DNA of 64,000 nt from Streptomyces ferrugineus (GTDB lineage: Bacteria > Actinomycetota > Actinomycetes > Streptomycetales > Streptomycetaceae), in contig NZ_CP063373.1 in assembly GCF_015160855.1 (NCBI RefSeq), positions 8,159,001 through 8,223,000 on the forward strand. Direction: 5' to 3'. A program made the translations under genes and the position numbers. The notes below the pieces were generated by a model. That model was not told where the DNA came from. It made no database searches and saw only the letters and a list, made by a program, of their open reading frames with translations. Positions within the stretch are counted from its first letter, which is position 1. Every line of letters begins with the position of its first letter. Positions 49,382 to 57,546 of this stretch are shown piece after piece.

Positions 49382-49828
49382 TCACGACGAGTGCCCCGTC
49401 TTTTCGGACGTGCCGCCCTTCGAGGAGGCGTCCGAATCGGGTTCCACGTAGAGGATCTTGGCCTTCATGTGGGCGCGCGTCTGCATGGCGATCCACACGA
49501 GCGTGGCCGCGAGCAGCGTGAAAGCGAAGGCCCGGGGGTTGAACAGCGTCGTGTTCTTGAACGCGGCCATGAAGATGAACAGCAGCAGGATCTGCGCGGC
49601 GTACAGCATCAGACCCATGGCCTGGAACAGATGCGGAAGCGATTTGGCAGTGCGCTGAAGGATGTAGAGACCGAGTCCCATGAAAAGGATCACGACCGCC
49701 GTCGCGACGACTGCCCCGATCGTCCCCTTGCCACCGGCGACCACGCCACTGACGACGGCGGCGACAGCGCCGGCGACGGCTGTGGGCACAGCGGCCTGGA
49801 GCAGGGTGCGGGCGTCATTGGACGGCAT
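49382..49828 (-). CDS. atpI: AtpI-like ATP synthase assembly protein
   Basis: A 148-residue membrane protein with four hydrophobic helices (AVPTAVAGAVAAVVSGVVAG; IGAVVATAVVILFMGLGLYIL; QAMGLMLYAAQILLLFIFMAA; AFAFTLLAATLVWIAM) and a hydrophilic C-terminal tail. AtpI assists c-ring assembly and is the usual first gene of atp operons. GGAG lies eight bases before the ATG at 49828. Confidence 0.88.
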   Translation of the reverse strand: MPSNDARTLLQAAVPTAVAGAVAAVVSGVVAGGKGTIGAVVATAVVILFMGLGLYILQRTAKSLPHLFQAMGLMLYAAQILLLFIFMAAFKNTTLFNPRAFAFTLLAATLVWIAMQTRAHMKAKILYVEPDSDASSKGGTSEKTGHSS

Positions 49829-50208
49829 GGCGGCAACTCCGCTTTCACGGTGGGGGCAGGGTGTCGTCATGGACGAGCGTAGTCCCGGACAGAGAGAGAA
49901 CCTCACGCCGGTGGACCGTCGCACTTCGGTCCTTCGGCTCTGTCCCGGGTTCTCGTGAACCGTATCACAAACTATTTGATGAGGTCTTTACCTGGAGGAT
50001 GTGCTCGGCGTCACACATGAGAGTGAAGATGCGCGTCTGTGCAGAATCGTGGTCGCCTTGTCTGGTATTGGGGTGCTTCGCTCCCCCATGACTTGGCAAT
50101 GCTCTAGTCAGATTCTTACCTTCAGGTACGACCCCCTGCTCCGGCAAACACGCCTGTGCCCCGGCGGGACACGCTTCCCGCCGGGGCACAGGACTATAGT
50201 CCGCTGAT
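49829..50208. other. 380-bp region upstream of the atp operon
   Basis: No gene is supported. On the minus strand it holds the atp promoter region, with a small inverted repeat GGTTC-TCGT-GAACC at 49948-49961. I could not assign a confident -35/-10 pair. Its right end carries the terminator of the secreted-protein gene (50153-50192). Confidence 0.6.
50153..50192 (-). terminator. Large hairpin terminator after the small secreted gene
   Basis: A perfect 17-bp stem (50153-50169 with 50176-50192) with a 6-base loop lies 17 bases beyond the stop codon of the minus-strand gene ending at 50209. It is the longest stem in the window and cleanly separates this gene from the atp operon. Confidence 0.92.
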
Positions 50209-50544
50209 TCAGCAGCTTATGTTCTTGATGCCGGTCGCCTCGGTCCAGAAGGCTCCGCCGTAGCGGAAGCTCTGCGTCTTGTTGGCACCGATGCTGAACT
50301 CCGGGTCACGGCGCGCGGCCACCGTGACACTGAAGCACGCCTTCCGGGCACAGGAGTTCTTGACCTTGATGTACCGGTTGAGCCGCTGGTTGTAACGGTC
50401 GAGCATCTTGACGCAGTTGGCAGCCCGAGTGGACTGCGCGGCCTCCGCGAACTGCGGGCCGGCCACCGCCTGAGTCGCGCCCACGAGGCCGAGTGAACCA
50501 CTCAACGCCACCGCCGCGGCGAACCCGCTGACGAACCTACGCAT
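50209..50544 (-). CDS. Small secreted four-cysteine protein
   Basis: A 111-residue exported protein. A signal peptide of ~29 residues (MRRFVSGFAAAVALSG, cleavage likely after AVA) leaves an ~82-residue mature chain with Cys44, Cys65, Cys70 and a C-terminal Cys111, probably two disulfides. The mature part is basic and beta-rich in appearance (CFSVTVAARR; QSFRYGGAFWTEATG). GGAGG stands four bases before the ATG. It has its own terminator and a palindrome-bearing upstream region, so it is an independent unit inserted beside the atp operon. I recognise no family. Confidence 0.82.
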   Translation of the reverse strand: MRRFVSGFAAAVALSGSLGLVGATQAVAGPQFAEAAQSTRAANCVKMLDRYNQRLNRYIKVKNSCARKACFSVTVAARRDPEFSIGANKTQSFRYGGAFWTEATGIKNISC

Positions 50545-50611
50545 GTTTCCTCCGTTTCACTGTTTGCAGGCGACTCGAAGCGTCCTGGTCATGAACGCGT
50601 CGCCTCCGAGC

Positions 50612-50630
50612 GAGAACTTAGATCATTCTC
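50612..50630. promoter_or_regulatory. Interrupted palindrome upstream of the secreted-protein gene
   Basis: GAGAA (50612-50616) and TTCTC (50626-50630) flank nine bases; on the minus strand this reads TGAGAATGAT, similar to one half of a Zur/Fur-family box (TGAAAATGAT). The other half matches poorly. It is 68-86 bp before the start codon, a plausible promoter position. Confidence 0.3.
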
Positions 50631-50823
50631 ACCAGCCGCCACAAACGCATATGTACTGCTCAGACGCCCAATCCCCTGACGGAATGGCTCATTCCGTGCT
50701 TGCGTGTCATAGCGGGGGACACGAGACAACCCGTTCACATTGGGGAACATGCCTGATCATGGGTGCGATCACGGCCCGTATCGGCCGCCTCGAGAGTCAC
50801 AGAAGGAACGTTTCAGCCAACCT

Positions 50824-50847
50824 GGGCGGCGCGAATAGGCGCCGCCC
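50824..50847 (-). terminator. Hairpin terminator after the glycosyltransferase gene
   Basis: GGGCGGCGC (50824-50832) pairs perfectly with GCGCCGCCC (50839-50847) around a 6-base loop, 12 bp past the stop of the MraY/WecA-like gene on the minus strand. Confidence 0.7.
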
Positions 50848-50858
50848 ACAAGCCCGAC

Positions 50859-52235
50859 TTACGAGCGATTGCTTCGCCGGTAGGCCGGGGTGCGGCCCAC
50901 CAGGCCATGGCCGCCCGCTCCGGCCTTGTCGGTGTCCAGGCGGCGTGAAGGCGCGCTGAGCGCCGTAGCGCCGTTGGCGCTCCGCGCGCCGGCGGCAACC
51001 GGAGTACGAGGCTCCTCCGCAATGGGAACCGCGGGGGCGGCGACCGGTCCGGACGCCGTGGCGGCGGCGCCGCGGCGGTAGCGCGGCGGCACGAAGTGCT
51101 CGGCCCAGCGCGGGGCGCGCGGTGTGAAGCGCGGGAGCAGGAGCAGGACCAGGCCGATGGCGCTGAGGAACACCACGCCGAGCACGATCCACATGGACGC
51201 CGAGTTCACCGAGTAGGCGAGGGCGCCGAAGGCGATCAGCGCCGACCAGAAGTACATGATGAGCACCGCGCGGCTGTGCGAGTGGCCGATCTCCAGCAGG
51301 CGGTGGTGCAGGTGGCCGCGGTCGGCGGCGAACGGGGACTGGCCGCGCCAGGTGCGCCGCACGATCGCCAGGATCAGGTCGGCGGCCGGGATCGCGATGA
51401 TCGTCAGCGGCAGCAGGAGGGGGATGTAGACGGGCACCGTCTGGTGCACGGCCTCCTTCTCGGAGCCGGCGAACAGCTTCAGCGCGTCCGGGTCGACCTG
51501 CCCCGTGATGGAGATCGCGCCCGCGGCGAGCACCAGGCCGATCAGCATCGAGCCGGAGTCGCCCATGAAGATCCGCGCCGGGTGCATGTTGTGCGGCAGG
51601 AAGCCCAGGCACATGCCCATCAGGATCGCCGCGAACAGGGTCGCCGGGGCGGCGGCCTCGATGCCGTACGACACCCAGACCCGGTAGGCGTACAGGAAGA
51701 ACGCGGCCGAGGCGATGCAGACCATGCCGGCCGCGAGGCCGTCCAGGCCGTCGACGAAGTTGACCGCGTTGATGGTGATGACGACCAGGGCGACCGTCAG
51801 CAGGGTGCCCTGCCACTGGGTCAGCGCCACGTTGCCGAGGCCCGGGATGGGCAGCCACAGGATCGTCAGACCCTGCATGACCATCACGCCGGCGGCGATC
51901 ATCTGGCCGCCCAGCTTGATCAGGGCGTCGATCTCGAACTTGTCGTCGAGGACGCCGATCAGCCAGATGAGCGCCGCTCCGGAGAGCAGCGCCCGCGGTT
52001 CGTTGGAGTTCTCGAAGACGGTACTGAGGTTGGTGAGGTGGTCGGCGACCAGCAGGCCCGCGCACAGGCCGAAGAACATCGCGATACCGCCGAGCCGCGG
52101 AGTGGGTTCCCGGTGCACGTCACGGGCCCGGATCTCCGGCATCGCTCCGGCCACGATCGCGAACTTACGCACCGGCCCTGTCAGCAGATACGTCACCGCG
52201 GCCGTGATGCAGAGCGTCAGCAGGTATTCACGCAC
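50859..52235 (-). CDS. MraY/WecA-family undecaprenyl-phosphate sugar transferase
   Basis: A 458-residue polytopic membrane protein (about 11 helices). It has the family Asp motifs: LIGVLDDKFEID, NAVNFVDGLDGLAAG, ARIFMGDSGSMLIG, and the His motif DRGHLHHRLLEIGHS. These enzymes transfer a UDP-activated sugar phosphate to undecaprenyl phosphate, starting teichoic-acid or other wall-polymer synthesis. A ~75-residue disordered Ala/Pro tail is extra. GTG at 52235 is used (GGGGA five bases upstream). It is downstream of the glyA-like gene. Confidence 0.92.
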   Translation of the reverse strand: MREYLLTLCITAAVTYLLTGPVRKFAIVAGAMPEIRARDVHREPTPRLGGIAMFFGLCAGLLVADHLTNLSTVFENSNEPRALLSGAALIWLIGVLDDKFEIDALIKLGGQMIAAGVMVMQGLTILWLPIPGLGNVALTQWQGTLLTVALVVITINAVNFVDGLDGLAAGMVCIASAAFFLYAYRVWVSYGIEAAAPATLFAAILMGMCLGFLPHNMHPARIFMGDSGSMLIGLVLAAGAISITGQVDPDALKLFAGSEKEAVHQTVPVYIPLLLPLTIIAIPAADLILAIVRRTWRGQSPFAADRGHLHHRLLEIGHSHSRAVLIMYFWSALIAFGALAYSVNSASMWIVLGVVFLSAIGLVLLLLPRFTPRAPRWAEHFVPPRYRRGAAATASGPVAAPAVPIAEEPRTPVAAGARSANGATALSAPSRRLDTDKAGAGGHGLVGRTPAYRRSNRS

Positions 52236-52375
52236 AGGCTTCCCCACAAGTCTCGCTGGCCATCTCAGCCCCACACACTAGCGATGGACGCATACGCGAC
52301 GCATATGTGTGGGGACTTCCGGGTAGCGACGATGGTTGCATGCGTGGCTGTGTGCTCAGTGGCGCCTACCCCGCC

Positions 52376-53614
52376 TCAGCCGGGATACGGCGGAAATCTA
52401 CCGGTGAGCTCCCGCACTTCTTCACGGACCTTCTGGCTTTCGGTCTCACCCCTGAGCACCCGCGCCAGCGTCGCGGCGAGCCAGACCATCTCCTCCTCCC
52501 CCATGCCCTGGGTGGTCACGGCCGCCGTACCGAGGCGCAGACCACGGGCGTCACCGTGCGGCAGCGCGCAGCAGTCCAGCACGATCCCGGCCGCCGCGAG
52601 CCGCCCGCGCGCCTCGCGGCCGTCGACGCCGAGGGGCGCCGGGTCGGCGGTGATCAGGTGGGTGTCGGTGCCGCCGGTGGTGACGACGAGGCCCTCCTCG
52701 GCCAGGTGGGCCGCGAGCGTCCTGGCGTTCGCGACCACCTGATGGGCGTACACGGCGAACGCCGGAGTCGACGCCTCACCGAAGGCGACGGCCTTGGCGG
52801 CGATGGTGTGCATCTGGGCGCCGCCCTGGGTGAAGGGGAAGACGGCGCGATCGACGCGCTCGGCGAGATCGGACCCGCACAGCAGCATCCCGCCGCGCGG
52901 ACCGCGCAGCACCTTGTGGGTGGTGGCGCACACGACATCGGCGTACGGCACCGGACTGGGCGCCGCTCCCCCGGCGACGAGCCCCATGGGGTGGGCGGCG
53001 TCGGCGATGAGATAGGCGCCCACCTCGTCGGCGATGTCGCGGAAGAGGGCGTAGTCGATGTGCCGCGGATAGGCGATGGACCCGCACACCAGGGCCTTGG
53101 GCCGGTGGTTGCGGGCGAGCGTGCGCACCTGGTCGTAGTCGAGGAGCCCGGTCTCGGCGTCCACGCCGTAGCCGACGAAGTCGAACCAGCGGCCCGAGAA
53201 GTTGGCGGGCGAGCCGTGCGTGAGGTGTCCGCCGTACGGCAGCCCGAGGGCGAGGACGGTGTCGCCGGGGCGCAGCAGGGCGGCGTAGGCGGCGAGGACG
53301 GCAGAAGACCCCGAGTGCGACTGGACGTTGGCGTGCTCGGCGCCGAACAGCGCCTTGGCCCGCTCCACGGCGAGCCGTTCGGCGACGTCGACCATCTCGC
53401 AGCCGCCGTGGTACCGGGCGCCCGGATACCCTTCCGCGTACTTGTTGGCCAGCGACGACCCGAGCGCCGCCAGCACCGCCGGCGAGGTGAAGTTCTCCGC
53501 GGCGACGAGCTGAAGCGTCGTCGACTGCCGGTCGAGCTCCCCGAGCAGGATGTCGGCGAGCTGGGGGTCCTGCCGCCGCAGGACATCGGCCTCGAGGGTA
53601 TGGGTGACCGACAT
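52376..53614 (-). CDS. Serine hydroxymethyltransferase paralogue (GlyA2-like)
   Basis: A 412-residue PLP enzyme of the SHMT family with schiff-base Lys234 (ATTHKVLRGPRGGMLL), the substrate segment LVAAENFTSPAVLAALGS and the YAEGYPGARYHGG motif. Canonical MAHIAGLVAGG is changed to AAHPMGLVAGG, and the LIASENF motif to LVAAENF, so this is a divergent paralogue; Streptomyces usually carry a second housekeeping glyA elsewhere. It should act on serine/glycine with tetrahydrofolate, but a different aldol specificity is possible. ATG at 53614 is used. Confidence 0.9.
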   Translation of the reverse strand: MSVTHTLEADVLRRQDPQLADILLGELDRQSTTLQLVAAENFTSPAVLAALGSSLANKYAEGYPGARYHGGCEMVDVAERLAVERAKALFGAEHANVQSHSGSSAVLAAYAALLRPGDTVLALGLPYGGHLTHGSPANFSGRWFDFVGYGVDAETGLLDYDQVRTLARNHRPKALVCGSIAYPRHIDYALFRDIADEVGAYLIADAAHPMGLVAGGAAPSPVPYADVVCATTHKVLRGPRGGMLLCGSDLAERVDRAVFPFTQGGAQMHTIAAKAVAFGEASTPAFAVYAHQVVANARTLAAHLAEEGLVVTTGGTDTHLITADPAPLGVDGREARGRLAAAGIVLDCCALPHGDARGLRLGTAAVTTQGMGEEEMVWLAATLARVLRGETESQKVREEVRELTGRFPPYPG

Positions 53615-53688
53615 AGTGCGCTCCGGGCGTGCGTCGACGGTGACGTACGTCCAATGTAGGCCCGCGACGTCAGGGACGCCCGGCGTTG

Positions 53689-54369
53689 TCACGTCCTCGC
53701 GGGAACTCCCGTGAGCGCGGTGACGACCGGATCGAGCGCCTCGTGTATCTCGTCCCCCACCGACCGGAAGAACGTGAGCGGCGCCCCGTACGGGTCGTAC
53801 ACCTCGTCCGCCTCCGCCGTGGGCGCCAGAAGCCACCCGCGTAGAGCCGCCGCCGCGCGGACCAGGGCGCGTGCCCGGTGGACCACGCCGTCCTCCAGGG
53901 GCGGCAGGGTCGTGGGGTCTATGGCACGGACCAGACGGGTGAACTCCTTCAGGGTGAAGGTGCGCAGGCCCGCCGAATGGCCCATGGAGATGACCTGGGC
54001 GCGATGGTCGCGGGTGGCCGTGAGGACTAGGTCGGCCATGATGACGTGCTCGTCGAGGAGCTCGCGGCCGACGAAGCCGGAGGCGTCCGCGCCGAAGTCG
54101 GCGAGGACCGTCTCCGCGTTGGATTCCATGGGCGCGCCCTCATGGCCCCAGGTGCCCGCGCTCTCCACGATCAGCCCGCCGCCGAGCACCCCGAGCCGCT
54201 GCGTCACGAAATGACGGGTCAGCCGCTCGGTGATCGGTGAGCGGCACACGTTGCCGGTGCTGACGTGGAGGATGCGGAAGCTGTCGCGCGGGAGTCCCAC
54301 GAAGGTCGTCGTGATCTCTGCCGCGCTTTCCCCGTTGCCTATGCCACGCCCCGCTTCAGGGGCTGTCAA
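53689..54369 (-). CDS. Low-molecular-weight phosphatase-like protein lacking the catalytic Cys
   Basis: A 226-residue LMW-PTP/arsenate-reductase fold. The P-loop reads HVSTGNVCRSP: the nucleophile of the C-x5-R signature is Ser37 instead of Cys, while Cys42, Arg43 and Ser44 remain. An Asp-Pro loop (VYDPYGAP) is present at the usual general-acid position. It is therefore probably a pseudophosphatase or phospho-ligand binder. TTG at 54369 overlaps the tsaC stop (TTGA) and has GAGG seven bases upstream. Neighbours tsaC and prmC suggest a link to translation, by context only. Confidence 0.85.
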   Translation of the reverse strand: MTAPEAGRGIGNGESAAEITTTFVGLPRDSFRILHVSTGNVCRSPITERLTRHFVTQRLGVLGGGLIVESAGTWGHEGAPMESNAETVLADFGADASGFVGRELLDEHVIMADLVLTATRDHRAQVISMGHSAGLRTFTLKEFTRLVRAIDPTTLPPLEDGVVHRARALVRAAAALRGWLLAPTAEADEVYDPYGAPLTFFRSVGDEIHEALDPVVTALTGVPART

Positions 54370-55013
54370 TTGGCCACCTCGAGGTCGGGTACGACCTTGC
54401 GCAGTTCCTCCGCCGAGATGGCACCGGCGCGCAGCAGCAGGGGCACCTCGCGGGTGACGTCGACGATGGAGGACGGGACGTTGCCGGGGGTCGGGCCGCC
54501 GTCCAGGTAGACCGAGACCGAGTCGCCGAGCATCTCCTGCGCGGCGTCGCAGTCCTCCGGCGCCGGGTGCCCGGTGAGGTTCGCCGAGGACACGCCCATC
54601 GGGCCGACCTCCGTCAGCAGCTCGATCGCCACCGGGTGCAGTGGCATGCGCACGGCAACCGTGCCCCGGGTGTCCCCCAGGTCCCACTGCAGCGACGGCT
54701 GGTGCTTGGCGACCAGCGTCAGCGCGCCCGGCCAGAAGGCGTCCACCAGCTCCCAGGCCAGCTCGGAGAAGTCGGTGACGAGACCGTGGAGCGTGTTCGG
54801 GGAGCCGATCAGAACCGGGGTGGGCATGCTGCGGCCGCGCCCCTTGGCCTCCAGCAGATCGCCCACGGCCTCCTTGGAGAACGCGTCGGCGCCGATGCCG
54901 TACACCGTGTCGGTCGGAAGGACCACGAGCTCGCCACGGCGGACGGCGGACGCGGCCTCACGCAGACCGGTCGTGCGGTCGGTCGCGTCGTTGGTGTCGT
55001 ATCGCCGTGCCAT
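54366..55013 (-). CDS. L-threonylcarbamoyladenylate synthase (TsaC/Sua5 family)
   Basis: A 215-residue YrdC-fold protein with the N-terminal GELVVLPTDTVYGIGADA, the KGRGRSMPTPVLIG positive patch, and PMGVSSANLTGHPAP. It makes threonylcarbamoyl-AMP from Thr, bicarbonate and ATP for t6A37 tRNA modification. It lacks the extra Sua5 C-terminal domain. ATG at 55013, with AGGAGG ten bases upstream; its stop overlaps the phosphatase-like start. Classical order prfA-prmC-tsaC. Confidence 0.93.
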   Translation of the reverse strand: MARRYDTNDATDRTTGLREAASAVRRGELVVLPTDTVYGIGADAFSKEAVGDLLEAKGRGRSMPTPVLIGSPNTLHGLVTDFSELAWELVDAFWPGALTLVAKHQPSLQWDLGDTRGTVAVRMPLHPVAIELLTEVGPMGVSSANLTGHPAPEDCDAAQEMLGDSVSVYLDGGPTPGNVPSSIVDVTREVPLLLRAGAISAEELRKVVPDLEVAN

Positions 55014-55062
55014 ATCTAGCGGGCCTCCTCGTACACGTACATCTGAAAGGGCTTGGGGGTGC

Positions 55063-55944
55063 TCACGGCAGCGCCTTGCGGGCCGTGGCGAACCTGGGGC
55101 GGTTGTTGAGGTCGGGGTGGTCCGCCGCGTCGGCCCAGCCCCGCTCCTCGGTGAAGATCCACGGCACCTGGCCGCCCTGGGTGTCGGCGTGCTCGATGAC
55201 GACGACGCCGCCGGGGCGCAGCAGACGGTGTGCGGTCCGTTCCAGACCGCGGATGAGGTCGAGGCCGTCCTCGCCGGAGAACAGGGCGAGTTCGGGATCG
55301 TAGTCCCGCGCCTCGGGAGCGACGTACTCCCATTCGGTGAGCGGGATGTAGGGCGGATTGGAGATGACCAGGTCGACCTGGCCGTCGAGGTCGCGGAAGG
55401 CGTCCAGCGCGTTGCCCTGCCGCAGGTCGACACGGGAGCCCGCCACGTTCTTGCGGGTCCAGTGCAGGGCGTCCTCGGACAGCTCCACGGCGTGCACGCG
55501 GGAGCGCGGGACCTCCTGGGCGAGGGCGAGCGCGATGGCGCCGGAGCCGGTGCACAGGTCGACGATGCAGGGCTCGACGACGTCCATCGCGCGTACGGCG
55601 TCTATGGCCCAGCCGACCACCGACTCGGTCTCGGGGCGGGGCACGAACACCCCCGGCCCGACTTGGAGTTCGAGATAGCGGAAGTACGCCCGCCCGGTGA
55701 TGTGCTGCAGCGGCTCGCGCTGCTCACGCCGGGCGATGACCTCCCAGTACCGGGCGTCGAAGTCCGCGTCCTTCACGGAGTGCAGCTCGCCCCGCTTCAC
55801 ACCGTGCACGAACGCGGCGAGCTCCTCCGCGTCGTTGCGCGGCGAGGGCACGCCGGCGTCCGCCAGCCGCTGGGTGGCCTGGGCCACCTCCGCGAGCAGC
55901 ACGCTGCGAGGGCTCGGGGTTCGCCCCCCAATGTATTGCTGCAC
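55063..55944 (-). CDS. prmC: Release-factor glutamine N5-methyltransferase
   Basis: A 293-residue SAM-dependent methyltransferase: an N-terminal helical domain, the SAM motif VDLCTGSGAIALALA, and the catalytic NPPY (LVISNPPYIPLTEWEY). It methylates the GGQ Gln of release factors such as the RF1 encoded just upstream. The start is GTG at 55944 with GGAGG six bases upstream. It lies 62 bp after prfA. Confidence 0.95.
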   Translation of the reverse strand: MQQYIGGRTPSPRSVLLAEVAQATQRLADAGVPSPRNDAEELAAFVHGVKRGELHSVKDADFDARYWEVIARREQREPLQHITGRAYFRYLELQVGPGVFVPRPETESVVGWAIDAVRAMDVVEPCIVDLCTGSGAIALALAQEVPRSRVHAVELSEDALHWTRKNVAGSRVDLRQGNALDAFRDLDGQVDLVISNPPYIPLTEWEYVAPEARDYDPELALFSGEDGLDLIRGLERTAHRLLRPGGVVVIEHADTQGGQVPWIFTEERGWADAADHPDLNNRPRFATARKALP

Positions 55945-56006
55945 GCAAGTCCTCCGTGTCGTACTCGTACGTGCGTACGTCCCTTGCCTCTGCTACCTCT
56001 GCGCCC

Positions 56007-57080
56007 TTACGCGGCCGCCAGCTTCGCCGCCGAGTCCGCGTCGACACAGGCCTGGATCACCGCGTCGAGGTCGCCGTCCAGGACCTGGTCCAGGTTGTAC
56101 GCCTTGAAGCCGACGCGGTGGTCCGAGAGGCGATTCTCCGGGAAGTTGTAGGTACGGATCTTCTCGGAGCGGTCGACGGTGCGGACCTGGCTGCGGCGGG
56201 CGTCGGCCGCCTCCCGCTCGGCCTCCTCCTGCGCCGCGGCGAGCAGCCTGGAGCGCAGGATACGCAAGGCCTGCTCCTTGTTCTGCAGCTGGCTCTTCTC
56301 GTTCTGGCAGGAGGCGACGACTCCGGTCGGGATGTGCGTGATGCGCACGGCCGAGTCGGTGGTGTTCACGGACTGGCCGCCCGGTCCGGACGACCGGTAC
56401 ACGTCGATGCGCAGGTCGTTCGGGTTGATCTCGACGTCGACCTCCTCGGCCTCCGGCGTGACCAGCACACCGGCCGCGGAGGTGTGGATACGGCCCTGGG
56501 ACTCGGTCGCGGGCACGCGCTGCACACGGTGCACACCGCCCTCGTACTTCAGCCGCGCCCAGACCCCCTGGCCGGGCTCCGGCGTCCGCCCGCCCTTGGT
56601 CTTCACCGCGACCTGGACGTCCTTGTAGCCGCCGAGTTCGGACTCGGTGGAGTCGATGATCTCGGTCTTCCAGCCGACGCGCTCCGCGTAGCGCAGGTAC
56701 ATCCGCAGCAGATCGCCGGCGAAGAGCGCGGACTCGTCGCCGCCGGCGCCGGCCTTGATCTCGAGGATGACGTCCTTGTCGTCGCTGGGGTCGCGCGGGA
56801 CGAGCAGGAGGCGGAGCTTCTCCGTCAGCTCCTCGCGCTGCTTCTCCAGCTCCTTGACCTCGGCGGCGAACTCGGGGTCGTCGGCTCCCAGTTCACGGGC
56901 CGTCTCGATGTCGTCGCCGGCCTGCTTCCAGGAGCGGTACGTGGCGACGATCGGGGTGAGCTCGGCGTAGCGCTTGTTGAGCTTGCGCGCGTTCGCCTGG
57001 TCGGCGAAGACCGACGGGTCGGCGAGCTTCTTCTCCAGGTCGGTGTGCTCAGCGACCAGTTCCTCGACGGCCTCGAACAT
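56007..57080 (-). CDS. prfA: Peptide chain release factor 1
   Basis: A 357-residue class I release factor with the catalytic GGQ in [18 protein letters not shown] and N-terminal coiled helices ([21 protein letters not shown]). It recognises UAA and UAG and triggers peptide release. AGGAG lies six bases before the ATG. prmC directly downstream encodes its modifying enzyme. Confidence 0.96.
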   Translation of the reverse strand: MFEAVEELVAEHTDLEKKLADPSVFADQANARKLNKRYAELTPIVATYRSWKQAGDDIETARELGADDPEFAAEVKELEKQREELTEKLRLLLVPRDPSDDKDVILEIKAGAGGDESALFAGDLLRMYLRYAERVGWKTEIIDSTESELGGYKDVQVAVKTKGGRTPEPGQGVWARLKYEGGVHRVQRVPATESQGRIHTSAAGVLVTPEAEEVDVEINPNDLRIDVYRSSGPGGQSVNTTDSAVRITHIPTGVVASCQNEKSQLQNKEQALRILRSRLLAAAQEEAEREAADARRSQVRTVDRSEKIRTYNFPENRLSDHRVGFKAYNLDQVLDGDLDAVIQACVDADSAAKLAAA

Positions 57081-57186
57081 CTTGGGCTCCTGTGTGAATG
57101 CGTCTGTGAAGGGCGGGCGACCAAAAACGCCGGTCCCGGGCGCGCCTGGGAAGGGGCGCGGCCGTGGACCGGCGAATTGGAGCTCG

Positions 57187-57411
57187 CTACTTCTTGGAGC
57201 CGGCAGCAGCCTTGCCGAAGCGGGCCTCGAAGCGGGCCACACGGCCACCGGTGTCGAGGATCTTCTGCTTGCCCGTGTAGAACGGGTGGCACTCGGAGCA
57301 GACCTCGGCACGGATGGCGCCGCCGGTGATCGTGCTACGGGTGGTGAACGACGCGCCACAGGTGCAGCTGACCTGCGTCTCGACGTACTCGGGGTGGATG
57401 TCGCGCTTCAA
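57187..57411 (-). CDS. rpmE: 50S ribosomal protein L31, zinc-binding type
   Basis: A 74-residue L31 with four Cys (Cys16, Cys18 and the pair in [10 protein letters not shown]), so the C+ zinc-containing form used when zinc is plentiful. The start is TTG at 57411 with AGGAG five bases upstream (AAGCGCGACATC follows). It lies between the LCP gene and prfA. Confidence 0.95.
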   Translation of the reverse strand: MKRDIHPEYVETQVSCTCGASFTTRSTITGGAIRAEVCSECHPFYTGKQKILDTGGRVARFEARFGKAAAGSKK

Positions 57412-57546
57412 GGTGTCTCCTAGTTTCGGGAGGGCGCCGGGTCGCCGCCGCGGGATGCGGGGGCGTGAACCGGAGCCGACGTACCAGTCTGCCAGGACTG
57501 GTGCCATCCACCCAAACCGGGGGTTGCCATCAGGTATTCCCCGGGG

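Larger units (their letters stand above)
50545..50858. other. 314-bp gap upstream of the secreted-protein gene
   Basis: No gene is supported. It contains the promoter region of the minus-strand secreted protein, an interrupted palindrome GAGAA-N9-TTCTC (50612-50630), and the terminator hairpin of the glycosyltransferase gene (50824-50847). The base composition around 50600-50720 is noticeably A/T-richer than the flanking genes. Confidence 0.55.
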
